Source: Burkholderia sp. GAS332
GTDB lineage: Bacteria; Pseudomonadota; Gammaproteobacteria; Burkholderiales; Burkholderiaceae
DNA length: 64,000 bases
Direction: 5' to 3'
Assembly: GCA_900142905.1 (NCBI GenBank)
Contig: FSRV01000003.1
Location: 558,001 to 622,000, forward strand
Shown here: positions 15,302 to 23,180 of the stretch, piece after piece
Layout of the letters: the number at the start of each line of letters is the position of its first letter
Numbering within the stretch: position 1 is the stretch's first letter
Position numbers and translations under genes: made by a program
Notes under the pieces: model-generated
Database searches by the model: none
The model's input: only the letters and a program-made list of their open reading frames with translations
What the model was told of the DNA's origin: nothing

Positions 15302-16684
15302 TTAAGCCGCGAACAAATCATCGGTAAGCCACGATAGCGTCGTCGGTTCAGATGACTGGCTCGCCACCGGCATAACAACCGCCGGCGCTTCGTTGGTCTC
15401 ATCCGGGTCTGCCGACACCTGCATACCGCCAACCAGACTGAGCGACGGCGCGACCGGTGCAGCATCGATGCCGGCGAGCACGCGGGCCGCGATCGCTTCC
15501 GCGTCCCCGGTCTCCAGCAGTTGAAGACACTCCACGAGCGGTGCGGGTTCGATAGTCGTGAGCTCGCACCAGCGCGTGACCTTGGCTTCAACAGTCGTTT
15601 CCAGGCTGATTCCCTGGGCACGGCTACGAACCACAGGTAACACACGGCCTTCGACTTTCAGACCCGCGGCGCCGGCGAACATCGCCGCAATCGCGTCGCG
15701 GTCGACCAGTTGCCGATGCTCCTCGTCGATCTGCCAGCGAACCCGGACGAACTTGTCGCCCGCGCTATCAGCGATCTCCTGCAGCTTCTTCATGTCGGGA
15801 GGCCCGTCGAACTCGACGCTGATCATTTGCCGCGAGGGCGTCGGGATCAGCAGCGAGTCCGCTTCTTCCGCATACACACCCCAAAGGAGGTAACCTTTCT
15901 CGCCCTCCTCGCCGTAATGAAAGCGCCCGATCGATCCCGGGTAGGCAATCCGTCGGCCAGCGCGCGTCCAGAACTGCTCCTTGTGGATATGCCCCAGCAT
16001 GAAAGCGCTGCATTGCGCATCGAACAGCGCGCCAAGTGAGAATTCATGGTCGAAACCCGCCATCGTTACCCCGTGTTCCGTCGTACAGCCGTTCACGGTG
16101 CCGTGCGACACACCGATGGTTGGGATCCCGGCCTCGCGAAGCTCTGCGTTCACCCGGCCCGCCGCCGCCAGATATGCGGCGAGCACTTCGCCCAGTTCCG
16201 TGCCCGCGGCAAGCGCGCCAACGCTCACCGCGAGTTGGCCCTTGTTGACCGTAGGAAGGCAGCTGAATACGGCCTCCGGCTTCACGCGGATGATCTCGCC
16301 CAACTCCTCAGGGGAAAAAATCGGCCCCTGGGATGCCCAGAACTTTCCGTCGATCAACGCAACCTGTGACACCCTGTCTGCGATGTGCACATGGTGCGCG
16401 CCTCCCATCAGCGCGAAGTTATCGAGCGTGCCAGGCGGTTCGTGCGAGAACGTGCCCTGAAGCATGAGAACCGGCATCGCATTGGCCAGCCGGTGAACCT
16501 GGCTAGCCAGCGCGTGCAGAGATGGAGCATGTGCATCAAGCCGGTGATCGGTTGAGTCGCCGGAGATCACCGCGACTTCGGCCTTGCGCCCGATTGCGTC
16601 GCCAGCTGCAAAAGCGAAGCAACGATCGGCCTCATCAAGGTTATCCGGTGCGTAATGCAGGTCAGAAAAATGTGCGACTTTCAA
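15302..16684 (-). CDS. SbcD/Mre11-like metallophosphoesterase nuclease
   Basis: 460 residues from a TTG start at 16684, preceded by ACGGAGGCGAAA; the start gives MKVAHFSDLHY, the first metal-binding block (D8, H10). Further blocks: ISGDSTDH (40-47), GTFSHE (77-82), GVSHGTVNG and LGHIHKEQ. In most SbcD/Mre11 proteins the third block is GNHD; here the metal-binding Asn position is Ser, while His and the acidic residue remain. The C-terminal 200 residues resemble a capping domain. It should pair with the SbcC-like ATPase encoded downstream as a nuclease complex. Confidence 0.8.
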   Translation of the reverse strand: MKVAHFSDLHYAPDNLDEADRCFAFAAGDAIGRKAEVAVISGDSTDHRLDAHAPSLHALASQVHRLANAMPVLMLQGTFSHEPPGTLDNFALMGGAHHVHIADRVSQVALIDGKFWASQGPIFSPEELGEIIRVKPEAVFSCLPTVNKGQLAVSVGALAAGTELGEVLAAYLAAAGRVNAELREAGIPTIGVSHGTVNGCTTEHGVTMAGFDHEFSLGALFDAQCSAFMLGHIHKEQFWTRAGRRIAYPGSIGRFHYGEEGEKGYLLWGVYAEEADSLLIPTPSRQMISVEFDGPPDMKKLQEIADSAGDKFVRVRWQIDEEHRQLVDRDAIAAMFAGAAGLKVEGRVLPVVRSRAQGISLETTVEAKVTRWCELTTIEPAPLVECLQLLETGDAEAIAARVLAGIDAAPVAPSLSLVGGMQVSADPDETNEAPAVVMPVASQSSEPTTLSWLTDDLFAA

Positions 16685-16763
16685 TTTCGCCTCCGTAAAT
16701 GCAAAAAGGCCGCCCGTAGGCCGCCTCAATGGATGAACGCCGCGTCGCGGCAAGTTTAGATTT

Positions 16764-17252
16764 TCAGGATTGCGATAACGCTTCGCGCACCCTCATCAGC
16801 GCGATGCCAAGCAGATTTCGCCCTCGCCACTGACTTTTGTCGGTGATCCGAACGTCTCGCGTACCCAGTCCGATCCCCCAGATGAGGTCATAAGGACTAG
16901 CCTCGACCAGTTCGGTCGGAGCCGTTGCCAGCAGAATCGAACGCAGCCCCGGGTTCTGGGAAAACTTCTCCCTGCATCCCACGAAAACTATCGACTCCCG
17001 GCGTGCTTCCCAGGTTGCGAGATTGAAGCCGGCGACCTTGCGGCCGAGCATCTTTTGCGTCATGGGGTCCTCGGCTGCAAGGATCTTCGTGGCCGACTGG
17101 TCGTCGTTGAAGAGCTTCGCTTTCGAGAACATCATGAACTGTTCCACGCAGGTAAAGCTGACATCGTGGTAGCTGAACCGGCACGGATGCCAGTTGCTAA
17201 AAACATCCTCCGCGCCGAAGAACGCGGTCAAGTTGCCTATCCGGCGCATCAT
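16764..17252 (-). CDS. NADAR/YbiA-like (DUF1768) protein
   Basis: 162 residues. FGAEDVFSNWHPCRF, the CVEQFMMFSKAKLF block and the C-terminal GIGLGTRDVRITDKSQWRGRN stretch match the NADAR/YbiA fold. Family members hydrolyse N-glycosidic bonds; reported activities include clearing reactive riboflavin intermediates and removing ADP-ribose from guanine bases. In an operon of DNA-base and DNA-end enzymes the second activity is the more interesting possibility. ATG at 17252 follows GGAGGCAC. A second ATG directly after it could also serve. Confidence 0.8.
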   Translation of the reverse strand: MMRRIGNLTAFFGAEDVFSNWHPCRFSYHDVSFTCVEQFMMFSKAKLFNDDQSATKILAAEDPMTQKMLGRKVAGFNLATWEARRESIVFVGCREKFSQNPGLRSILLATAPTELVEASPYDLIWGIGLGTRDVRITDKSQWRGRNLLGIALMRVREALSQS

Positions 17253-17336
17253 GTGCCTCCGTTAGTGACACGGGGATAGCCGCCGAAGCGGCGTAGTCTG
17301 GATTCTGGACCGTCGGGCCCGTCGATCGAGCACCTG

Positions 17337-17579
17337 TCAGAGCCTCTCGATCATCGCGTTCAGAAGGTCTGTCCCCGCAGGTGCAGCGTCCGGGTCCAGC
17401 AGCGTTGCAAGACACGCCCGAACGTCGATCGAGCCGTCGTCGGTGCGCAGCGCCAGTGTGTCCACCGCACTCAGAAGCGCTCCGGGCTCGGAGGCGCATC
17501 GCTGGGCGGCGTCGTACAGCGCTTTTTGATCAATCACTCGTACGTCGAGCGATACGCGAAAACACGGTGTATCGGGCAT
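17337..17579 (-). CDS. Hypothetical protein, 80 aa
   Basis: ATG at 17579 preceded by GGATTAATCC. Alpha-helical, acidic, containing VRVIDQKALYDAAQRC and RACLATLLDPDAAPAG. Similar short proteins with this KALYDAA pattern are seen on burkholderial elements, but I cannot name a family. A terminator separates it from the upstream gene, so it probably has its own promoter near 17650. Confidence 0.55.
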   Translation of the reverse strand: MPDTPCFRVSLDVRVIDQKALYDAAQRCASEPGALLSAVDTLALRTDDGSIDVRACLATLLDPDAAPAGTDLLNAMIERL

Positions 17580-17606
17580 GGATTAATCCGTCGTTCAAGT
17601 AGATGG

Positions 17607-17642
17607 CCGCCGAAGCGGACTGTTTCGATGCGCGGGATGCGC
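17607..17642 (-). promoter_or_regulatory. Variant 5' stem upstream of the 80-aa gene
   Basis: GCGC-atccc-GCGC followed by ATCGA (17625-17642) is a variant of the GCGTC/GACGC stem. A short stem CCGC-ttcg-GCGG (17607-17618) follows. The SD-burying helix is weak here (GGATTAATCC is self-complementary). Confidence 0.45.
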
Positions 17643-17699
17643 TGTCGAAAGCACTTGAGCAAGCGTGCTTGCTGAAATGTTCTCGCCTATGGAAAGAAA

Positions 17700-17717
17700 C
17701 CAGCCCCGAAGGGCTGG
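17700..17717 (-). terminator. Hairpin terminator after the RDF-like gene
   Basis: CCAGCCC-ttcg-GGGCTGG followed on the minus strand by TTTCTTT, 24 bases past the stop of the upstream gene. The T-run is interrupted, so termination may be partial. Confidence 0.55.
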
Positions 17718-17740
17718 TAAAAGGTGAGGGAAAGAGAGGA

Positions 17741-19174
17741 TCAGATCAGCAACGACTGCTGTCTCGCTTCAGCGATCTCTTGCGCGAGGAGCGCTGGAGC
17801 CGTGAGCGCCTGTTCCAGCCGCGCGTTCATCGCGTCGAGATCCTGCGCGCGTTCGACCCACCCGCGCCCGAACCGGGCATGGGCAAACACCTTGAAATCG
17901 TGTTTGCGCTCTTCCGCGCCCAGACCCAACCGCTTGAGCAGATCCGACATCCGGTCCCGCTTCTCCTCGATCGACTCGGTGTCGGCGTTGCCGGCCGGCG
18001 GTTCGCCGGCCCGATCCATCACATGAGCGAGCAACGAACCGGAAACCGGTGACTGGACGAAAGATTCTCCGTCAGGCTCACCTGTAGCCGAATGGCCGGT
18101 CAACGAGGCCTGAAACTCAGCCTGGGGCGCCGCCGACTCGCCCTGCACCAGGACATCAGGTTCCGTGTTGCCAGTTTCGATGCTGCCGTCGACACGCAGC
18201 GGCAGAACGTTGCCGCCCGCTTCTACCAGCGCGACTGCGCGGTTTGCTGCCTCCAGCGCAGGCTCGGCATCATCGGCACCGTCCAGCAGGGACCCGATGT
18301 CGATCTCCGCATCCAGCACCGTGAGCATCTGCTTCGCCCGCAACGCTTCGCCGTTGTCGCCGATACGCGTGATATCGAACTCCCGTTTCGATATCCAGAA
18401 GCGTGTGCCGGTCAGCCGTCCGCGTGCAAGTACGACGGTCTGCATGGCCGAGTAGGCTTTCTGCAGCACGTAGATACTGTTCGTCGGCAGCTCGATCAGC
18501 CCGAGTCCCTTGATATCGGGGACCGCGAAGATAAAGCTCGCCGACAGATTGCACTGGCGCGACTGATATTGAGGACAACGCTCAGGGTCGCAGATGCCGT
18601 CGGGAATTGCGTCGTCCTGGCGGAAGATGATGTCGCGTCCGCCAAACGTGCGGGTTGCGCGTTGCGCCCGCGGATCACGCTCGACCTTCGCGTACGTCTT
18701 GCAATACCGCTGGCCATCGTTTCCGTACTCGGAAAAGAACTTACGGCCAGTCGTACCCCAAGCGGTCATCTGGTTTGGCAGGTTGCCCATCCAGTCGTTG
18801 AACGCGAACAGCACCGGGAAGCGGTAGAGCTTCACACCCTGCCCGCGATCCTCACCGTACAGGCGAAGGATTTCGGTAGCCACATCGGGGTTAGTGAAGT
18901 CGGAGCGACGACACGTGAAATACTGGGAGTTTCGCGGGATCAGCGCGTTCTTGAGACGGAACCGCGATTCGAGGACCGTCTCGATCGTCTCGAACGAGTC
19001 GCCGGCAGCGACCATCTCGTCGTATGTCGCAACCGCGTTGGGATTCGCGTTTGCGATAGCCTGTTTGAGCACCTTGATACCGGGTCGGATCTTCCCGATC
19101 GTCGGCGGTCGCAGTGCTCTTTCTTCAACGATGCTCCGGGGAGGAGCGCCGGTCAAACTGAGAACAGCGTTCAT
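17741..19174 (-). CDS. Phage-type protein resembling recombination directionality factors
   Basis: 477 residues from ATG at 19174, which overlaps the stop of the upstream gene as ATGA. The N-terminal third begins with the block IGKIRPGIKVLK and later has RFWISKREFDIT, the layout of the Gp3-like recombination directionality factor family of phages. A cysteine cluster (CDPERCPQYQSRQC) suggests bound metal. The C-terminal 150 residues are low-complexity then helical. No serine integrase is in this window, so the classical role of reversing integration cannot be assumed; proteins of this type are also called hydrolase or metal-binding protein in databases. Confidence 0.5.
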   Translation of the reverse strand: MNAVLSLTGAPPRSIVEERALRPPTIGKIRPGIKVLKQAIANANPNAVATYDEMVAAGDSFETIETVLESRFRLKNALIPRNSQYFTCRRSDFTNPDVATEILRLYGEDRGQGVKLYRFPVLFAFNDWMGNLPNQMTAWGTTGRKFFSEYGNDGQRYCKTYAKVERDPRAQRATRTFGGRDIIFRQDDAIPDGICDPERCPQYQSRQCNLSASFIFAVPDIKGLGLIELPTNSIYVLQKAYSAMQTVVLARGRLTGTRFWISKREFDITRIGDNGEALRAKQMLTVLDAEIDIGSLLDGADDAEPALEAANRAVALVEAGGNVLPLRVDGSIETGNTEPDVLVQGESAAPQAEFQASLTGHSATGEPDGESFVQSPVSGSLLAHVMDRAGEPPAGNADTESIEEKRDRMSDLLKRLGLGAEERKHDFKVFAHARFGRGWVERAQDLDAMNARLEQALTAPALLAQEIAEARQQSLLI

Positions 19175-19440
19175 GATGGTTTTCTCGCAAGAAAGAATAT
19201 CGCCGACGTGCGCAACGCCCTGGCTGAATGCTCCAGGTCGGTTGCAGCCGCTTCTCCGCGGACCTCGGCAATGTGGGAAAGAAAGACTCGGCGTTCGGGG
19301 TCGCTGTAGCTCGCGATCCGCGCTACCTCGCATCGCTGTTGCCAGACTGGCGAGGCGGTGTCAGCAGAGGCGCGCTCCTCGTCGATCGTGTTGCTGATCG
19401 TTTCGGCAATACGCGCGTTGAGACGGTCAGGAAGCAGCAA
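19171..19440 (-). CDS. Small protein translationally coupled to the RDF-like gene
   Basis: About 89 residues. The stop overlaps the next start by ATGA, supporting expression. Start choice is uncertain: TTG at 19440 directly follows GGAGGTGTC, while TTG at 19458 gives six more residues without a ribosome site. The product is helical (WQQRCEVARIASYSDPERRVFLSHIAEVRG) and charged, possibly of the DUF7696 type seen in burkholderial phages, which I cannot verify. It heads the long operon. Confidence 0.55.
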   Translation of the reverse strand: MLLPDRLNARIAETISNTIDEERASADTASPVWQQRCEVARIASYSDPERRVFLSHIAEVRGEAAATDLEHSARALRTSAIFFLARKPS

Positions 19441-19925
19441 GACACCTCCGGTGGTCAAGGGACGAAAAAAAAGCGCGCTCCCCGGTAAGAGGAACGCGCT
19501 TCGGATTCAGTGGTAAATGACCCAGACACCACATCCCTTCCGGGGATGTGGTGTCGAGGGAGCCCGGAGGCTCACAGTAGAGGACGTTAGGTCGTCCTCG
19601 CGCAGCATGGTCACGCCGCGCAAACAGCCCATTTTCGGAAAAGTCATTTTCCGCCGCAGGATCACGGATCAGCCTGCTTCAAGCGTTCTACCCGAATGGG
19701 CTCTGGGAAGAGAACACCCGAATCTTCGGGCTCGAACGATGTCGCGGCGCAAATGAATGCGGCCGGCAACGAGTTTCATGGCTGAAAGATGGGAAGCACG
19801 GGCGAGGCGCTTATCACAAGATTTTCCACACCAGCAGCCAGCTGGTCGGAGCATGCCCAGGGGCACGGCTTGTTACAGAAGATGGACCTCGGGTTAGGAG
19901 GTCAAGGTCGATGCGTCAGAGACGC
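19441..19925 (-). promoter_or_regulatory. Long structured leader of the DNA-modification operon
   Basis: Minus strand, from promoter side: stem GCGTC-tct-GACGC-ATCGA (19908-19925) with TACTGA 11 bases upstream; then a stem GAGGACG / CGTCCTC (19580-19599); a perfect 13-base hairpin GACACCACATCCC / GGGATGTGGTGTC (19525-19555); a hairpin around GCGCG followed by eight T (about 19465-19500); and GACCACC / GGTGTC (19441-19456) enclosing the GGAGG ribosome site. No convincing gene lies in between; a 65-codon frame at 19669-19866 has no ribosome site. Confidence 0.6.
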
Positions 19926-20002
19926 CAGGAATGAAGTCAGTATGGCGCGAAACAGCCTGTGCAAAACAGCAAAAGACGACGAAATCAGCCTGGCTTTTGC
20001 TT

Positions 20003-20027
20003 TGATTGATCAGACTTTAGTCAATCA
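20003..20027. promoter_or_regulatory. Inverted repeat TGATTGA-N11-TCAATCA, possible operator
   Basis: Seven-base arms separated by 11 bases, 35 bases before the first plus-strand gene and about 80 bases from the minus-strand leader start. The position between divergent units fits an operator for a dimeric repressor. No bound protein can be named. Confidence 0.45.
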
Positions 20028-20061
20028 CAATGGTCGGTGAGAGAGACCACACCTGAATACA

Positions 20062-20727
20062 ATGGCCGCCGTTCTAGATACTTCTTCCGACCCGGAAGCA
20101 CCGCTGTCCAGTCAGGACGGCGCCTTATCGCCCACCGCCGGAACCAGCACGGCCTTGGGGGTTGCAATCACACCCCTGCAGGCAGTTCCCTCCGCCGTGG
20201 CGGACTCGTCATCCCGCACCGGCCTGAGACCGATCGCCCGACTGACGAGCGACTCGCGGATCGCGAAGATCATTCCCGAGTCGGATGCGCGCACCGTTCT
20301 GCGCTACGGCTCGCAGTTCGCGCGCGACTTCATCCGCTCCGACTACAACTTCTGCGCGGCGAAGATGGCTGTTGCCCGCAAGGGCAAGGTTCGCGCGCTC
20401 GACACCGCATTGCGGGAAACCTCGGAATGGCTCTCCAAAGCGATTGCGTGGGTGGAGAAGCACAACGCACGGGAACTGCGTATGGAATACGAGGAAATCG
20501 AACTCCTGATCACCCGTCCTCTGGCCGGCAGCCTGGTTCGATGCCTCACACAGTATGACCGGCTATGGGTACGCACCCTCGAAGCGCAGCTCGCCCGCAA
20601 GTTTTCGACTGACGACGCTCGCGAGATCGCGCTTGCGAATGCCGAGAAGCGCATCCGGCACATCCGTCACGTGTGCATTCCGGACAACGACCAGTACGCA
20701 GCCGACGGCTCCCGCCTCGACGGCTAA
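20062..20727 (+). CDS. Conjugation-element protein, AcaB/DUF1845-like (tentative)
   Basis: 221 residues. A disordered N-terminus of about 50 residues is followed by a helical domain: RTGLRPIARLTSDSRIAKII, ARTVLRYGSQFARDFI, then PLAGSLVRCLTQYDRLWVR, a pattern reminiscent of DUF1845/AcaB proteins of integrative and conjugative elements. I could not confirm the family by search. The ribosome site before ATG 20062 is poor. It is the first gene of the plus-strand envelope operon. Confidence 0.5.
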   Translation: MAAVLDTSSDPEAPLSSQDGALSPTAGTSTALGVAITPLQAVPSAVADSSSRTGLRPIARLTSDSRIAKIIPESDARTVLRYGSQFARDFIRSDYNFCAAKMAVARKGKVRALDTALRETSEWLSKAIAWVEKHNARELRMEYEEIELLITRPLAGSLVRCLTQYDRLWVRTLEAQLARKFSTDDAREIALANAEKRIRHIRHVCIPDNDQYAADGSRLDG

Positions 20728-20817
20728 GGTTTTCATACTACGTTGCGATCTTCGCCCGGCGCTTGACTTCTTCGCCGGCCGCCTACGCTCGACCTATCGA
20801 ACCACCACGAGGACGAC

Positions 20818-21696
20818 ATGGATGTAAAGGAAATCCAGGCGCTGCATGCGCAGTATGCTTCGCCGACTCTCACAATCGAACAGGGCCGCCAGATTGCGAG
20901 CATGCCCGCGTTGTCTGTGCCAGATATCGGCGGAACTCGCCGCGGCATCAGGTTCGGCCCGATCCTCCGGTATCGTCGACATGCCCTGATCGCGCTGGCA
21001 GTTGCGGCACTGGCCGGTGGCGGCGGGATGAGCGCAGCACGTATCTGGCAGGTACTGCGCACTCAGGCCGGACCGCACACAGAGTCCATCCAGCCTGTTG
21101 CCACGCACGCTTCGGTGCCGCCCCCGGTCGAAACTCAAGCCGACAGCGACGGAAACATGCCACTCAATGTAGCGCCACCGCGCCCACTCAGTTCATCGGA
21201 TTTTGACAGCCCTGCCCCACCTCGCGCCAACGGGCTCGCCAACGTCGATTCGAGGTCTCTTGCGAAGTCCGTTGACGTTTCTCCGGCGGTCACCGGTACG
21301 CAGCCCACCGCCGCGCATTCGGTCATCGACAAGGCCACCGCGGCAGCGTCCCCGATTCACGCGCCGAGCCGACGTGCCCAGCCGGCAGCCCAGCCCGTTG
21401 CGGCCGCACGCTCCGACGCGCCCCCTGTAGCAGAGCCGGCGACACCTGCACGGACGCAGTCGACGCAGCCCGCGCCACCGGTCGCGCCGCCCGAGAAAGC
21501 TGGTACCGCCGTTGCGCCAGCCGTCGCAGCGGTCTCCGGTGAAAGGTCGCCTGCTCGCATCCCCCGCCCTACTCACCACATAGCCAGTCGTCACAAGCCG
21601 ACGGACGAGACGCCGAGCGAGCCAGTCGCCGCTTCGGGCAACGCCACCAAGGCGCCCACCGCTCCGACCAGAACCAGCGACGTCCAACTTTTTTGA
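20818..21696 (+). CDS. Single-pass membrane protein with long Pro/Ala-rich periplasmic tail
   Basis: 292 residues: about 57 cytoplasmic residues, one transmembrane helix (HALIALAVAALAGGGGM), then a 200-residue Ala/Pro/Thr-rich, probably disordered periplasmic region. The topology resembles envelope-spanning linkers (TonB- or VirB10-like in layout only) and no C-terminal folded domain is seen. ATG 20818 follows ACGAGGACGAC. It lies 11 bases upstream of the bactofilin gene, suggesting a joint role at the envelope. Confidence 0.6.
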   Translation: MDVKEIQALHAQYASPTLTIEQGRQIASMPALSVPDIGGTRRGIRFGPILRYRRHALIALAVAALAGGGGMSAARIWQVLRTQAGPHTESIQPVATHASVPPPVETQADSDGNMPLNVAPPRPLSSSDFDSPAPPRANGLANVDSRSLAKSVDVSPAVTGTQPTAAHSVIDKATAAASPIHAPSRRAQPAAQPVAAARSDAPPVAEPATPARTQSTQPAPPVAPPEKAGTAVAPAVAAVSGERSPARIPRPTHHIASRHKPTDETPSEPVAASGNATKAPTAPTRTSDVQLF

Positions 21697-21706
21697 GCGT
21701 GCTCCT

Positions 21707-22102
21707 ATGAAAACTCAAGCGGTCAATTTCACCCTGCTAGGTCCTGGCTCCACGATTCACGGCGACGTTATCCTGGATCACGGCCTGAGTACTTTCGGCA
21801 TCGTCAGTGGGAATCTGGTGGCAAATGCAGGCCTGCTGCATATCGCTCAAGGCGGGATGGTCAAAGGTCAGGTCGAAGGCGAACACGTTCGCATCGACGG
21901 GACTGTTGAGGGCGACGTCCACGCGCGCGGGATGCTCGAGATCAACGGTCGGGTGAAAGGGAACATTTTTTACTGCGGCACCATCCGGCTTGGTCCGCGC
22001 GCCGCGCTCGATGGCCAGATCTCTCGCGTGTCGCGGGAGCTCACGATTGAGAACGGGGCAAGCAACGTTCAACACCTGACGCGCACCGGTGCGGGCGCCT
22101 GA
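21707..22102 (+). CDS. Bactofilin-family cytoskeletal protein
   Basis: 131 residues with the right-handed beta-helix pattern of bactofilins: GPGSTIHGDV, GIVSGNLVA, GGMVKGQVEG, VRIDGTVEGDV, LEINGRVKGNIF, IRLGPRAALDGQI. Bactofilins assemble without nucleotide into filaments at the inner membrane. The N-terminal extension is short. Located between two membrane-protein genes, it could scaffold them. Finding one beside conjugation genes is unusual. Confidence 0.85.
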   Translation: MKTQAVNFTLLGPGSTIHGDVILDHGLSTFGIVSGNLVANAGLLHIAQGGMVKGQVEGEHVRIDGTVEGDVHARGMLEINGRVKGNIFYCGTIRLGPRAALDGQISRVSRELTIENGASNVQHLTRTGAGA

Positions 22103-22121
22103 CAGAGCGAGCACATTGATC

Positions 22122-22574
22122 ATGATCCGACTGTTTATCACCCGTTACCTGACCACGGAATGCTTGCGCGGATGCGCGGCGGCCGCCGTATCGCTTGCCG
22201 CGCCGATCGCTGGGGTGAAGGCTATCTACGACGTCGACGTCAACGCCGTAAATGGACTGGGGTGGCTCTCCGATGAGTCAGATTGGCTCTACCTGGCGGC
22301 GAATGGGGCGCGCCTATTCTCAGTCCCGGGTTGGGACCTGCATAGCCTGGTCTGGTTGGGTGCATCGCTGCTGCTGTTTTCTGCTGGAAGCGTCGCTCTG
22401 CTCACAATCGGGACGTGCCTGCTTTCTGGGTACATCCATGGTGGCACCGCATGGACTGTGGCAAAAGCGCGGGCTCTCGAAACTATCACGGCAGCTCTAC
22501 CGGCCCGCGAGCGATTTCGCGAACCCGCGACAGCAGTCCGATCCGTTTCGCCAGAAGGAAAGCCGGGCGCGTGA
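22122..22574 (+). CDS. Inner-membrane protein, 150 aa
   Basis: Start ATG 22122 (MIRLFITRYLTTECLRG). Two hydrophobic segments: residues about 17-35 (AAAAVSLAAPIAGVKAI) and about 75-105 (VWLGASLLLFSAGSVALLTIGTCLL). The C-terminus is polar. It follows the bactofilin stop by 19 bases. No family is recognised. Confidence 0.55.
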   Translation: MIRLFITRYLTTECLRGCAAAAVSLAAPIAGVKAIYDVDVNAVNGLGWLSDESDWLYLAANGARLFSVPGWDLHSLVWLGASLLLFSAGSVALLTIGTCLLSGYIHGGTAWTVAKARALETITAALPARERFREPATAVRSVSPEGKPGA

Positions 22575-22656
22575 CGTCCGACAGCCGTTACGCATCATCA
22601 ACGGGCGACCGTCAGGCGGACGCCCTCCTCGATCTTTCCAACAGACGTTCCCAGAC

Positions 22657-23160
22657 ATGAAACTCAGTAAAATGTATTGCGTAGTGGCCGCCGGATGCGC
22701 GACAGTATTCTCGATGGGCGCAATCGCTGCCGGTGGCGTGCATCACCTGCAGATCCAGCTTCTCAGGAACGGGAAACTGATAGTCGCCGGCGAGATTCCG
22801 GACGTCCTGGTAGCAAACTCGGGCTTTGCTACCTCCAGCGGTCGCCCGATTGGCTACGCCGTCTGCCAGAAGGTCGGCGATGCGACGCAGATCGCCACGC
22901 TGGAGAAATTCGTCGGTATGTCACTGCTTGTCCAGACGCTCCGCACTGACGGCGATGCGGTGGATCTCTCCCTCTCCGCCGCCGATACAGTTGAGCGCGG
23001 CATTTCCCAGATTGGCCCGCAGGATTGCCCGTCCCAGGTCGTCGCGACGGAAGGCCTCACCGACAACGATGTGCGCGCGACGATTCGCGACGGTCAGACA
23101 ATCGACGTGCCACTCAACGATCCGCGCTATCACGTTCACCTGTCCATGAAGGCTGACTGA
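22657..23160 (+). CDS. Secreted/periplasmic protein, 167 aa
   Basis: Start ATG 22657 gives a clear signal peptide (MKLSKMYCVVAAGCATVFSMGAIAA). The mature protein is strand-rich (HHLQIQLLRNGKLIVAGEIP) with cysteines in YAVCQKVG and QDCPSQVV that may form a disulfide. The upstream extension of the frame overlaps the previous gene and is not used. Last gene of the plus-strand unit. Family unknown. Confidence 0.6.
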   Translation: MKLSKMYCVVAAGCATVFSMGAIAAGGVHHLQIQLLRNGKLIVAGEIPDVLVANSGFATSSGRPIGYAVCQKVGDATQIATLEKFVGMSLLVQTLRTDGDAVDLSLSAADTVERGISQIGPQDCPSQVVATEGLTDNDVRATIRDGQTIDVPLNDPRYHVHLSMKAD

Positions 23161-23180
23161 CCCCAACGGGGCGCGGCGCG

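Noticed and set aside
19669..19866. 65-codon minus-strand frame in the long leader
   Set aside because: No ribosome site, basic low-complexity composition, and it lies between leader stems.
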